From Coptis chinensis (taxonomy: Eukaryota; Streptophyta; Magnoliopsida; Ranunculales; Ranunculaceae): a DNA stretch of 64,000 bases. The notes beneath the pieces are model-generated. The model saw only the letters and a program-made list of their open reading frames with translations, made no database searches and was not told where the DNA came from. The stretch lies in contig CM027379.1 of assembly GCA_015680905.1 (NCBI GenBank), forward strand, positions 97,887,001 to 97,951,000, read 5' to 3'. The translations under genes were made by a program, and so were the position numbers. Below are positions 43,368 through 55,262 of the stretch, piece by piece (position 1 is the stretch's first letter; each line of letters opens with the position of its first letter).

Positions 43368-46300
43368 CACTACTAAAAATATGATTTTTTGCCGCAGCCA
43401 GTTGTGGTGGCGAAAAGTCTAATATTCGTGGCAACATGTGTTTTGCCACAAAAAAACTTTTTGCCTCGCTCGAGACAAAAAAGGGTGTGGAAAGAAGTTT
43501 GTTGCCACGACTTTTTGTCACCACAAGAGAGAGTGAACATTTAGCCACGGTCATGTCGTGGCAAGACATTGTTTTTTTTATTTGAATTAGTTTAATTGTT
43601 AAAATAAATGAATTTCTTTTTGTCACGGACACGGTGGCTACCAAAAGTATTTATTGCCACGGTCGTGGCAAAATGTTTGTTTGTTTGTATTTGTATTTTT
43701 TATTTTTTTCTCTAGAGTATTCATATATAAAATTATAAACTACTTCAAATAAGAATTCTAACATAAAAAATCTCACATTTTCTATTAAATTAAATATTTC
43801 TTCGCTACAAAATATCGTCATTGAATCAATAAATAACTTGGCACAGGGAAAAACAAAAGGGGAAAAAATTATATTTACTATAAAACAAGCTTCAGTTCTT
43901 TTCATGTTGTCAATTTGTCATACACCCGGCCACTTCGTCATATGGCTTGGTCTTTCCAGTCAACCAATAATCAGATCCCAAATGAGTGATACTCTCGTCT
44001 TCTTTATACTGCAACAAGTAAAAATCACACATTAAGTTTTAAAGCAACAATCAAAAAAATAATTCATAAGCAAGTTTTAGAATTATGTGTGCGCTTAAGA
44101 TTTTGTGTCCAGAATGCGAGCATTCTCCACGTGCTTGAGATTTATGTGTGCATCTCTGCTGGAGTTATACATATTCTCTTCCTGTACAGAAGAGCTCAAA
44201 TAAAGACGAAAGACTTAATAACACGTACTTCAAGAAATAACAAAAAAACAAAACAAAAACAGAATAAACTTGAAGTACTGTCCCTTTTCTTATGTCTCTC
44301 AAAAATTGATTCCCTTTCCAAATGTAACTATTTTTTTTTCCCAAGGCAATCCTAAATTCCGATCAGTATGATCTCTCCAGTTCAAGGTTGGATGTCCACG
44401 CAATTATACTGAACAAATTCAAGTAGATGGCATCCATACACACTTTGCATATCCTTTTTCATCTTTTTGTTAGGAGACGTCATAAGAACATTATACTTTA
44501 AATTGCATTAGGCCAATTTCCAGTATATGTGCACAAAATGTATATAAAATTATACTCTAAATAAACACTCAAGAAAGCATTTTGGGTTTACTTAAACTAT
44601 ACTTCTGACATACCAAAGTTGAAATAAGATCATCTAAGGCAACACTAATAAACAAAAAAATGTGTTCAAATATATATCACCTAGAGGTATTTGAGATGTC
44701 ATAGCACTGGGAGTTCATTAGTTGCTCTATACACCACTTCCATCAAGTTGTCCATGAAAAGAAGGTGTGCCATATATTGCTGGAAGAGAAAGGAAAATGT
44801 CTCAGCTTACACCATGGATAACTAACCAATAAGTCATTAGTTCCAATAAAAGAAGAAACAAAAAATGAATGATAAGAGAAATTTTATTTCAGACTGGCTT
44901 CATTTTTCAGCAATTAAATGTGTCCAAAGGCAGTTCTAAAATATGCATTCCATAGATGGTCCTGAATTTCTTCTTACTCTTTTTCGTTGTGCGAGTTCAG
45001 GGGTCGGAAAACCCTTGTCGTTTCATTAATGATAACTAAAAAGTAATTACATACACACCTACAACAAATGAGAGCCCATTGAAGCTACCCCCATAGATAT
45101 GTTATCAAAATCGAGATCTAGTCTTTCTACTACTCTTTCAAAAATGCTCACCAGTCACCAACTCACCATGTTCCCCTAATCTTTACAGTCATTCATCATT
45201 CTAGCTCAAGACTTGCAAAGAAATATACTCCCAGTTTCAACTCTGATCCTCCAAAATGGTCATGGAACAATATTTAACTATTATAGCTAAATGTAATTTT
45301 GTTGTCTTGACGAGACCCCTGAGCAATGAAGTTCTCGCTCATGAGTTCATTTCACCTCCCAATTACACATTCCATTAGCATACAAAAATTACAAAAAACA
45401 CGCATTGAACTTACAGAGTGGTACGCAAAAGGTGGTTTTCCTTGTCGCTCAAAATGTTTAATTAGTCATGATGGAGAACTCTATCGGCCCCCAGTCTTGA
45501 ATCTCAAAACAATTCACAAGCGCATATTTATATACCTGCCCAAGCAAACAACACAGCATCATTTAAAAAAAAACAAATAAGTTACACTTACAAAACTAGC
45601 AAGTATAAAAATAAAATGAAAACCTTAGCAATGTCAGTTAGTAATTCTGTCCCAGCTGGAAACGAAGCATAAAATTGATCCCCTCTCGATGTCCCAGCTC
45701 TTGTCCTAACATAAACAATATGTGCAAGTCAATGTGTCAAAACAGTTTGTATGCGTGATGGAAAGGGTTCGAAATGGGTTAAGAAAGACTTACGGATTAT
45801 TTGTGTACCAGTAGCTCAAACAAGAAACAAAGCCGAAGAAACCAGCATAGGAAACTAGTTTATAAACTATAGTTGGCTCAAAGAAGTGAGTGTTTAGATC
45901 ATTCCAAATAGAAATATCAAGAGAAGATATTAATTAATTCATCAAAGTTATGAACTTTACCTTTAGATAAGAAGAAAACACAAGCTTTAAACCAGTAAAT
46001 TACACCTTTTAGCTAGAATCATATAGATAAGAGAATAACAATTAAAGATAAAAGATAAAACAATTGTAATTAGTGATCGATTTAAAGTGCATTGGTGAAA
46101 CCCTTAGCTTTTGGCCAATAGTATATTTACCTGGGTAGTAACTTAAAGAGTGAAGACCAATTGGTGGAAGTAGTAAAGATGGAGAACGACTCGCGGAAGT
46201 AATGGAGTAGTGAAGATGGAAATGAAACCCTAGCTCTTGGCTTTTCTACTTTTTCTTTTTGGTTGTTGTTTGAGAATTCGGATTTTGGGTCATTTCAATT

Positions 46301-46662
46301 TTCTCCAAAATAAAGGTGGGAAAAAATGAAACCGGTCCCGCTTTGAATGAACTCATATTTTATGCTTTTTAATTAAAAATTGATTTTTAATTAATTTTTA
46401 GCCACCACACAATCCAGTTGCCACAAAAGGCATACCTAAAGTCGCGGCCCCAACTTAGTCGTTGCAAAATGCTACACATTTAGCCACGGCTAGCTCAAAG
46501 TTATTGCGAGACATTCACTTTTTGCCATGAAAGGATATTGTCGAGGCAAAAAGGTGCCTTTTGCCACCATTTGTAGTTCCCGTGGCAACAACCTGCATCT
46601 AGCCACTACAACCATGGCCGCAGCAAAAAAGTCCGCCACTAAAAGTCACTTTTTTGGTAATG
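43368..46662. mobile_element. non-autonomous CACTA (EnSpm/CMC-like) element, 3.3 kb
   Basis: The left end CACTACTAAAAATATG and right end (read inward) CATTACCAAAAAAGTG match with a few changes. Dense subterminal motifs TTGCCAC/GTGGCAA in both orientations fill the first ~330 bp and last ~290 bp, as is typical for CACTA elements. The flanks fit a 3-bp duplication (AGA, decayed to ATC at the left) when compared with intact copy A. No transposase is present. The interior carries exons of a host gene on minus. Confidence 0.85.
44727..45915 (-). pseudogene. captured plant gene: small membrane protein of unknown function
   Basis: Four exons on minus. First (45915-45794): WNDLNTHFFEPTIVYKL and a hydrophobic YAGFFGFVSCLSYWY (likely one membrane span), then a GTAAGT donor. 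Second (45705-45624): TRAGTSRGDQFYASFPAGTE, ending at a weak AAG|GTTTTC site. Third (45535-45415): VNCFEIQDWGPIEFSIM, then a 4-bp-type insertion shifts the frame away from a KHFERQGKPPF-like continuation. Fourth (44779-44727): QYMAHLL, then a one-base shift before a HGQLDGSG-like end and stop. From memory this resembles a small conserved plant protein with no assigned role; I cannot give its name. An apparent 5' leader exon lies near 46140-46290. Introns are kept, so it was captured as DNA. The two frameshifts disable it. Confidence 0.75.
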
Positions 46663-46732
46663 AGAGAAGGAGAGTTGGGAGTCAATGTTACCTAATACCT
46701 ACAATTACAAAGGAAGGGATTGGGGGCTATTT

Positions 46733-46763
<31 letters not shown>

Positions 46764-46855
46764 GTCACATGGGAAAGAGGTTAAAAAATCAGAAGTAGCT
46801 TGCTACGTCATCCATGTCACTAAACCAGACCAAAAATAATGTCGCCCTAGAATTA

Positions 46856-48282
46856 TTGATATGTAAATGGTTTTGTAGGAAGGATTCAACTGTGGGGAAA
46901 AGCACACTATCTCATTCATTTTATATGCACCATAGAGTATTTCATTCAGATTGTGGCATGTAGTATTACCATGCAAGGAAGAGGATGAAAATGTGAGTTT
47001 TAAGTTTAAATATTTTATTAAAGTTGTTTTATATTATGTCACTGTGACAATTAATAACGCAGAGAAGTCAAAGAGACAGTGTAACATGGCAGTATGGTTG
47101 TTTGGAATCTTGGATTCTAGATGGGAGCAACAATCCCTCATTTAAGCACCCAATAACAATGCTCAAAAATATAAAATTTAGATATCATCTATCAAAACCA
47201 AATAATGATAAAACTAATGAAATACTAAATGTGAAATTTAGCAAATTGCCTTGTCGTCTAATAAATTAGGTGTTTAGATTTGTTAGCCTAATATAGGTTT
47301 TAGTTGCAAGAAAAATACTGAAGGGTGTGTTGCTAACACGATCGGTTAGGTGTTGAGTTTAGTTGCGAAAAAAAAATTCAATGTAAAAAATAATGCAGAG
47401 GATGTTTCTAACATAATCGGGCTTTTTATTGAGAAATAAAATAGTGAATGAAGTGTTTCAAATTTTTGTTGGGCGTTTTTTAATTGTGATAAAAATAGTG
47501 ATGGAGGTATACTTATAAATTGTTAGAAAAGATAAAATCAAAATCATTATATTAGGGGGAGGGTTCCGGAAAGTCTGGGCTACCGGCTACATACATTTAG
47601 TGTAGAGGTGTAAGGGCGGTGTTAATGGTCTAGCTCCCAGTGACTCAAGAACTAAGAACCATTTAATTTTATGGTTCTAGTTCTTATTGGTTCTTAAAAT
47701 TAAATTGTGGAACCTTATCCATAACTACTCATTCTTATATAGCGAGTACTTCTGTTCTAGTTCTTTGTTCTTAAGAGATTCACTATTTCACATGTGTTCT
47801 ACTCTTCTTATCTTGAAAATATATACTAAAAAAAATTACACAAACGAGTCACTTTTCAAAGATTAATATTATTAATTATCTCGTTCAAGAATATGAAAAA
47901 TAAAATTGTATTTTTAAGGTTGCTAGCCATACTTTTAAATTATTTATAATGATAAATAACATGAAAATAGTATATTAACACTAAAACATAAAATTTCACA
48001 TAACAAAAATGAATGTCTGTACACTATAATTATAATTTTTTTACGGTGCTAAAAACACAATAACATTCGGCTCGGGTCCCTTTTTTTTTAGAAAAAACTA
48101 CTCGGTTACGGTTATGAATGAATGCCAAGGTTCTTTTTAGTACCCATTTCTATATGGTTTCTTAATTATTTTATTTTTATTTTTATTTTTTTGCGGTTCT
48201 GGTTCCGAATAAATATAATATGAGAAACAAATACATATATATATTCAGCTAATTTGAAAGGGTACTAAAAATTATTCGGACC
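46856..48282. other. no gene recognised
   Basis: Very AT-rich. From about 47590 it has repeated GGTTCTAGTTCTTA and GTTCCGG-like words, which recall hAT-type MITEs, but I cannot fix ends. ORFs here (46951-47145) look like chance. Confidence 0.45.
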
Positions 48283-49810
48283 TGATATACTAAAAATATA
48301 ATATAATAAAAAAAATTCAGCTAATTTGAAAACTCCTAACCATAAAAAAAAAATTGTTCTCAACCTATGAATTTTTATCAATGGTCCATAAATATCAATT
48401 TTGTAACCATTTTTTTGGCAAACTTAGAAATGTTCAAAGAACCTAATTTTTTATGGAGGTCATATCCATGGTGAGAACATCTTATCCACAAAAAATTAGC
48501 TCTTAAAACATCTTAAAGGGTCCGGTGGGGGGTATTGTATAAAACGTTGTATAAAAAATGTTGTAAACAGAACCTTATATGGTGGTCATATAAGGTTCTT
48601 TGACTATGGTGGTCAGTTAGGCTATGACTAAGGGTAACAAAAGTCGATAAGAAGTTGAACAAGATTGATTGGGGAACCTTTGTGTTCGACAGTTCAAGTG
48701 ATGGAGTCTTGTGTACTGTTGCATATTTTTTGTGAAAGTGATGGAGTCTTGCTTGCATTGCTATGATTGTTCTCGGTCCGGTTTCTACCGGTTCTTATAG
48801 AAACCGTAGACCAACCGATATACTTGGTTTTCTAAAAATCTAAGCCGATATATTTTGTTTTAATGTGGTGGATAAAAATGAAGTAAATGTGGTTTGATGT
48901 TTCACAAGAAAGAAAATGAGATGTCTCTCAAATGGAGAAGAAAACAAAACAAGAGGGGGACACTCCATTTACTCCCTTGACTTATTTTCCTTACCTTGTA
49001 TTATTTTAGTTCCTTAGCCATTTTTAGTTTTTAGTTTTTTTTAGTTTTTGTAAAAAAGCTTGTAATAGTTTTTAATGGAGGAAACCTTAGTTTTCTTCTG
49101 GAAAATAAAAAGCAAGTGAGTTTAATTGGTTTTTCTTCTTCCTCTTTCTTTTTTTTGTTCTTCTAGTTTGTAATTCCTTGTCCCAAGGATCATGAGCTAA
49201 CTTCCTTTTTGGGGAGTTAATCCAACTCATGTGAGGGAAAATATTTGTTGTTGGCTTGGTAGGTTGTTAGGAAGAACAACTACACCTACATCCTATCCCA
49301 AAATGATAGTTGATGTAGTGTCTAGTTAGGAATCAAAGTAATGAGCTTAGAGATAAGTCATTACTAGGTTCCACTTGCTAGCATGTATGAACTCTTTAAT
49401 GAGTCATACATGCTAGGGATCAAGTTTTCTTCCATTAGGGCTTGTCTATGAGTCTAGGAAGAATCAAATGAACCTTTTCAAATCAACAACTACATGTTAT
49501 TTTCACATGAGGAGGATTAGCTCTCCACCTTTTCTTTAGTAAATTGTATTTTGTATTAATTGCATGATTTTAAATCTTAATGTTTTTTTTTCTTTAATGT
49601 TTGTATATGAAAGAAACCCAGCATTAGTAGTAAACTTACTCACTAGTTCCCTAAGAGTAACAACCAATTTGTAGTTGTCCTAGACTTTAGGTTGGTTCGA
49701 ATCCTTATTCCAACTTTACGAAACGAAGATCGTGAGTAAGGAACTTTGAGTTCGCTTTCGCATCAAATTAGAGAGTCAAATCTCTAACGTAGTAAAAAAA
49801 GCTAATATCA
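48283..49810 (+). repeat. candidate 5' LTR of the Athila-like element
   Basis: The right end is firm: TAATATCA (49803-49810) abuts the primer-binding site. The left end is a guess at TGATAT (48283). That would mirror the right end and give 1528 bp, like the 1530-bp LTR of the partner. The landmark CTAGGGATCAA lies about 390 bp from the LTR end in both elements. The U3 parts are not similar by eye, and the other LTR is outside the window, so the left border is unproven. Confidence 0.45.
48570..48598. repeat. perfect 12-bp hairpin
   Basis: GAACCTTATATG-GTGGT-CATATAAGGTTC is a perfect inverted repeat with a 5-nt loop, inside the candidate LTR (U3 side). Confidence 0.9.
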
Positions 49811-49813
49811 AAA

Positions 49814-49826
49814 TGGCGTCGCTGCC
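49814..49826 (+). other. primer-binding site of the Athila-like element
   Basis: TGGCGTCGCTGCC starts 3 bp after the LTR end ATATCA. It is one base from the TGGCGCCG start common in Athila/Tat elements. Confidence 0.8.
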
Positions 49827-50308
49827 ATTCTAAAGACCCAAGGACCTGTGCTTGCAAACTGGAATTGCTCCAAGGGGAAGCCCCCCACGCTCATCCTTTC
49901 ATATATTTCTTTTCTTATGTTTTATTTGTTTTTTTTAAATTTCCCGCATTTTTGCTACTGATAAACATTCCGGTTTTGGTTGAACTGACAGGTTCTAAAT
50001 GCTAGGACCTAGAAACTAGGCTACAACAATCACTAAGCTTACTGTGAAACATTTGGTCTGTTGTGCACGTTTCTTTTATTTGGTGGACTTGCGGGAAGCT
50101 TGCAGGTTCCAAATTTTAAATATTTTTGCATGCTTCACATGTATGTAGTTATTATGTTGTAGTTAATGGACTATATTTTTGCGTATTAGGTTAGTAATAT
50201 GCATGAATCATGTGAATACTCGCTTTGTGAATATATATATGCGTTAATCGTCATGAATTACATATTAATGTATATATACATACAAATGGAACTGCTTTTG
50301 TATGGCTA

Positions 50309-50310
<2 letters not shown>

Positions 50311-50355
<45 letters not shown>

Positions 50356-50365
50356 TATATATATA
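50311..50365. repeat. (TA)n microsatellite
   Basis: About 55 bp of TA dinucleotides with one AAT interruption near 50348. Length may vary between copies and assemblies. Confidence 0.95.
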
Positions 50366-50548
50366 AGTCACATGTTTAGCATATATATTACCGAATGAGT
50401 GATTATTTGCATGTTAGCATCTATAACTTAGGAGTTATACATAGTAATTAGGATGTGTTTTGGTATTTTGGCCATAACTTTGGCTACGGTTTTCTGAATC
50501 ACGCGTGTGAGCTCAATTCAGAAAGATCTCGACGGCGCGCACGCTGTC

Positions 50549-50573
50549 TCCACCGAGCACAAAGCTCGGTGGA
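50549..50573 (+). promoter_or_regulatory. perfect 10-bp hairpin in the retrotransposon leader
   Basis: TCCACCGAGC-ACAAA-GCTCGGTGGA. GC-rich in an AT-rich leader, so it should be stable as RNA. Position between primer site and gag is where packaging or dimer signals lie in retroelements, but that role is only a guess. Confidence 0.7.
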
Positions 50574-51720
50574 AAGGAAATCATTTTCGAGGTCAAAATC
50601 AACTGTTTTCCCCTCCAAAATCATCATTTTTGAAAATGGCGTTGTTTAATAAATCGATTTTGTCAAAAAAGAGGAGAACATTCTAACGAGGGTTAAAATC
50701 TGAGTTAGGTGAGTTGTTTCTAAACCCTACGGGGTAAAGCTGCTCTCTATATGACACTCGCAATCTCAATGAGTATTGTCGAAATCGAATTATTATGCAA
50801 TACAAGAGTCGTATTTTAGTTTATGTATAATACTTTGCATGTTTAGTTTTGTCGTATTATTCTCGCGATGTATACTATATTAGCATGCTAATGTATTTAG
50901 ATATTATGAGTGATTCAAATTTGCTTTTTCTTCGTTGATATATCGTTTACATAATATCGATTTACAAATTAGCGCGCATATATACGTATTCTTGATGTGT
51001 ATATTTGTCCATGCGTATGGAAGTATTTATCGATGACACAAGCTTGCCTATTCGTATAGCTATACGTATGAGTAGAGTATCTTCACATGCTACTGCACCT
51101 AGTATTGTATGAGTAGATCGTATTTGCATGTTTGTATTTTAACCCTTGCATAAATCTTTAAAAAAAAAATAAAAAAAAAAAAAAAAAAATTAAAAAAAAT
51201 TAAAAAAAATTAAAAAAAAAATTAAAAAATTAAAAAATTAAAAAATTAAAAAAAATAGTAATTAAAATTAATACCGCCTTTGCATAAATTTTAATTCCAT
51301 AAATCTTAATCATATTCCAATGGTGTCTAGGAAACTTGAAAGATTGAGGTTACTTAATTAGAACCGTGCTTGCACCCGAAAAGCCTCCCTCATATCTCTT
51401 CTTGTGACTGGCCGTTGGTTTTATGTACGTATTCCTAGCTTCACCGCTTTCACGTTAGCGGCCGGTTTAGGCATATGTTCTTCAACTCTAATGCTTAAGA
51501 TAATAATAAAATTCGAGTCCTACTAAATTCCTTACACGGTTAGATCTAATTTTATGCTTGCATGAGATTAAGGTCCGGTTCCACTAAAGAAATTGAACAT
51601 ACATATTGTCGAAAAAAAATACGATAAGCAATTCGCGTAAGTTCTCACCTAAAAATTGTTCTTCTTCTCGCTAATTACCTTCATCACAATCCTTCGCCGC
51701 CATCAACTTACGTCATTATT

Positions 51721-52919
51721 ATGGCCGACGATCCTCCACTGCCAGAGAAGCCTCTCGGACTTCTATATTCGCATTACAGGAAGGACCTTCTTCCTACATC
51801 AAACTTGAGGACATTGTCGGTGATTTTTGTATCCCACCAAACGCGTTTCAGTTTTGTTACCTATATATCATGGTTTGGAGCACGAAAAACCTTACAATCA
51901 TCTTCGTGGCTTCAACAAGTGGCAACAACATTTCACCATCCAAATGATCTAAGGAACAACTCTTTGCTTCGATCGTTTCCATTCACTTTAAGCGGAAAAA
52001 GCGTCAATCGGCTAGCGGGACAACAGCCCACGATCCATAGATACATGGAATAGACTAGTTCAAGCTTTCATGCTTCAGTTTTACACTAAAAAAAAAACAA
52101 CCTGAAATGCTTCAAAAATTCAATTCTTTTCGTCAAAATCCTCATGAATCCTTTTACGAAGCATGGAGTCATTTCTTGATCTTCGTTAGAATGTCCTCAT
52201 CACCAACCGGACAAAGTCGTCCTTGTTCGCTCATTCTTTAATGGTCTTTCGATCATCAAAAAGAAACTATTGATATAATGAACGGCGGTTGCTTCATGGA
52301 CAAAGGAGCTACTGAAGCTTATACTTTTCTTGAAAAACAAGCGAAAAAAGGTACACACTGGGGTAACACTGAGTTGTCTAGGTCATCAAAGGACAATGTT
52401 ACAAAGGCCACATCTATTTTTGAGGTAAAACCCGATCCCGAAATAAAAAATTTGATAGAATCCCTAACTAAAAAAGTAGATGCCCTTGCAGTTCAAGTAA
52501 ACGATCAACTACCAAAACCAGTCATGAACGTTGACACCGCCCCATGTGTCCTTTGTCTTAGTTCTGACCATCGTGATGCATATTGTCCCTTGTTATATGC
52601 TTCCCTACTCAACAATCGGGAGGAGGCATGTGCATTCAACATTCCCAATGCACCGTGGAGACAACATCCGAATTTAAGCGGCACCAAAATAACCAACAAA
52701 TGGGGGCTCCTCCGGTTTCGCTTAATCCCACCGTTCGACCTACCAACAATTTTATTCCATACCACCAAGGAAATAATCAACAATACCAACAAGGTCAATT
52801 TCAAAATAATTCCAATGCTAACTATCAAACCAATCGCAGCCTTGTTCCAAAATAATCCGGATCCCAACTATAATCAAACAACTTCTCAAAGAATAATCGT
52901 GAACTACTACCTTGCCTGA
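51721..52919 (+). pseudogene. gag of the Athila-like element
   Basis: The ATG at 51721 opens MADDPPLPEKPLG, which drifts through all three frames. The capsid-type phrase YHGLEHEKPYNHLRGF appears in another frame near 51860, and TWNRLVQAFMLQFY near 52045. From 52278 a 213-codon frame holds the C-terminal part, with a textbook zinc knuckle CVLCLSSDHRDAYC (C-X2-C-X4-H-X4-C). At least three frameshifts are needed to read it through, so no Gag is made. In the living element this would package the genomic RNA in cytoplasmic particles. Confidence 0.85.
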
Positions 52920-53025
52920 CAACCTGCGAAACCCGTTTTGGATAGGTCAAACGAGACTTTCTTAGCCTACATGAACCAACAAATTCTCAAATTTTTACGC
53001 GTCTATCCAACAATCACTTCAACAA

Positions 53026-54302
53026 TTGGCGAAGAAAAGAGTCGAAAAGGCGTTTTCTGGACAAGCGTTCCAAACCCTAAACCAAAGAAACACGACCTTT
53101 GAACTTACTAATGCACCTGGTACAAGCACCTCCAATCAAGGTGAGGTGCATGCAATCACTACTCTACGATCTGGAAAAACGGTAGACAATCAAATACGTA
53201 TGCCAAATGATCAACCAAAGGAATCCGAAGGTTCCAATGAACGTATTACTAATAATGAACCTACGGACGATTCACCAGATCAAATAAAGTCAACATCTCA
53301 TAATTTAGGAAATAAGCAAGAAGACCCCTTTTCCAAATTCCGTCCTAAGGCACCGTTTCCTGCACGCTTGGCAAAGAATAAACCTGATGAGAATTTTGCT
53401 GAAATTCGAGAGACTTTTAAAAATTTGACGATCAACTTGCCTTTTCTCGATGCCTTAAAACTATTACCAAACATGCAAAATTTCTTAAAGATATGTGTAC
53501 CACAAAAAGGAGAACTAATGTTCCTCAACAAGCGTTCCTCACCGAACAGTTTCCATCCATCACAGAACACAATGGTATAGTCAAATACAAAGACCCTGGT
53601 AGACCAACGGTTCCATGCACCTTAGGTGACAAATATACGGCTACTGCGCTACCAGACCTAGGAGCTAGTGTGAACTTACTTCCATATTACTTATTTAAAC
53701 AACTAGGTCTTCATGAGCTCAAACCTACCACCATGACTCTACAGTTAGCCGATCGTTCCATAAAGTATCCAAAAGGAATTGTGGAAAACGTCCTCGTAAA
53801 AGTCCAAGACTTCTTCTATCCTGTAGACTTTGTTATTTTGGATACAGAAGTTGCATGTAATTCCATTCCTATCATCTTAGGACGTCCGTTCCTAGCAACT
53901 GCTAATGCTCTTATTAACTGTAGGGATGGTTCAATGACCATGTCTTTCGGAAATCTATCGGTAGAGGTAAATGTGTTCAAATTGATGAAACAAATTCCAG
54001 AGCCTGACATTGATGGTGAGGTGAATAGGGTTGACAGCATTCCGCAAGAGTATTTAACAAACTCGTTTCCAGAAGATGAAGTGTACCAATTTCTTTCATT
54101 TAGCGAATCCGAGTTTGAGGACAATGATTATACACAAGAAGTAAATGAGTTATTAGAGTCAATACCATTATTTGACCCTACGACTGTAATGTCCAGTAAC
54201 TTGGATGAACATCAATCTGTTTACAGCATGGATGATGACTTTCCTCAAGAATCTTTAATACCCACTCCCACCACCGATTTAAAACCTCTTCCTTCGAATT
54301 AA
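53026..54302 (+). pseudogene. gag-pol linker and aspartic protease of the Athila-like element
   Basis: The first frame (53026-53580) has the typical linker text FELTNAPGTSTSNQGEVHAI-TTLRSGK and PFPARLAKNK. The second (53493-54302, 269 codons) overlaps it in another frame and contains the retropepsin active-site region LPDLGASVNLLPYYLFKQLG (one Asp per subunit, DLGAS form), PTTMTLQLADRS, DFVILDTE and IILGRPFLATANALI. The frame change between them could be decay or a programmed shift; given the general decay I favour decay. The acidic tail ending near PLPSN leads into RT. Confidence 0.9.
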
Positions 54303-55262
54303 AATACGTCATACTTTTGATCCAAATGGTCGCCACCCGCTTATCATTTCTTCACAATTAACTGACGATCAGGAAGCTCGTTTAATTAATGTCATTCAAC
54401 AACATCGTTCTGCTATTGGATGGTCCCTCGATGACATTAAAGGCATTGCACCTACTGTATGCACCCATCGCATACACCTTGAAGAAAATGCTAAGACGTC
54501 GCGTGAACCGCAGCATCGACTAAACCCTACCATGAAAGATGTGGTACGAGAGGAAGTTTTAAAATTACTCGATGCAGGTATTATTTACCCTATCTTTGAT
54601 AGTGTTTGGGTAAGTCCAATACACGTTGTTCCCAAGAAATCTGGCATTACAGTTGTGAGAAATGATAAAGATGAATGCATTTCCGCTCGTATCCCAGTAA
54701 AATGGTGAATATGCATTGATTATCGAAACTTAATGCCGCCACTGTAGGGATCACTTTCCAAATCCATTCATCGATCGGATGCTTTCGAACGCTTAAAATT
54801 TGGGGTCATGCATATTCTTGTTTTCTTGATGGTTATTCAGGTTCTTTTCAGATAGTCATAGACCCTGCAGATCAAGACAAGACCATGTTCACCTGTCCAT
54901 TTGGTACATTTGCATATAAACGAATGCCTTTCGGCCTTTGTAATGCACCTGGTACTTTCCAACGCTGCATGCTTCACATTTTCAGTGATATGGTTGAACG
55001 TTTTATGGAAGTGTTCATGGACGACTTCTCCATATATGGAGATTCTTTCGATAGTTGTCTATCAAATCTTGAAAAAGTCTTTACACGTTGTGAAGAGAAA
55101 AACCTTGTTCTTAATTGGGAAAAATGTCATTTCATGGTGACAAAAGGAATAGTTTTGGGACATATCGTTTCAAAGGACGAAATCGAAGTCGACAAAGCTA
55201 AGATAGAAAAAATTGCTTCACTTCCTATACCAAAATCAGTTCGAGACATTTGCGCATTTTAG
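54303..55262 (+). pseudogene. reverse transcriptase of the Athila-like element
   Basis: Text before RT reads AIGWSLDDIKGIAPTVCTHRI, then EEVLKLLDAGIIYPI and WVSPIHVVPKKSGITVV. A stop at about 54706 and frameshifts follow around ICIDYRNL. From 54885 the frame is open again: MFTCPFGTFAYKRMPFGLCN, APGTFQRCM, then VFMDDFSIYGDSF with the catalytic FMDD, and VLGHIVSKDEIEVDKAKIE. It ends DICAF and a stop at 55260-55262, where the family continues with LGHAGFYRRFI. All catalytic aspartates of the palm that I can place are present, but the protein is interrupted at least three times. Confidence 0.92.

Larger units (their letters stand above)
35012..46855 (-). mobile_element. TIR element copy B, split by two insertions
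   Basis: The outer ends TAATTCTATGGTGACAT (35012) and TAGAATTA (46855) are those of copy A in inverse orientation. Removing the gypsy element (35339-43130) and the CACTA element (43368-46662) with their duplications leaves about 749 bp, matching copy A (741 bp). The split points align exactly with copy A: AAAGATATC|ATCCTCTC for the gypsy insertion and GGAAGAGA|GAGAAGG for the CACTA insertion. Confidence 0.85.
49827..51720 (+). other. 5' leader of the Athila-like element
   Basis: About 1.9 kb without a clear ORF. It holds a (TA)n microsatellite (50311-50365), a hairpin (50549-50573), A-rich tracts (51161-51260) and one copy of the leader unit that is repeated in the non-autonomous element (about 51318-51375). 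Confidence 0.75.

Noticed and set aside
53493-53580. programmed frameshift between gag linker and protease
   Set aside because: Many other frameshifts in the same element make random decay the simpler explanation; no slippery site was evident.
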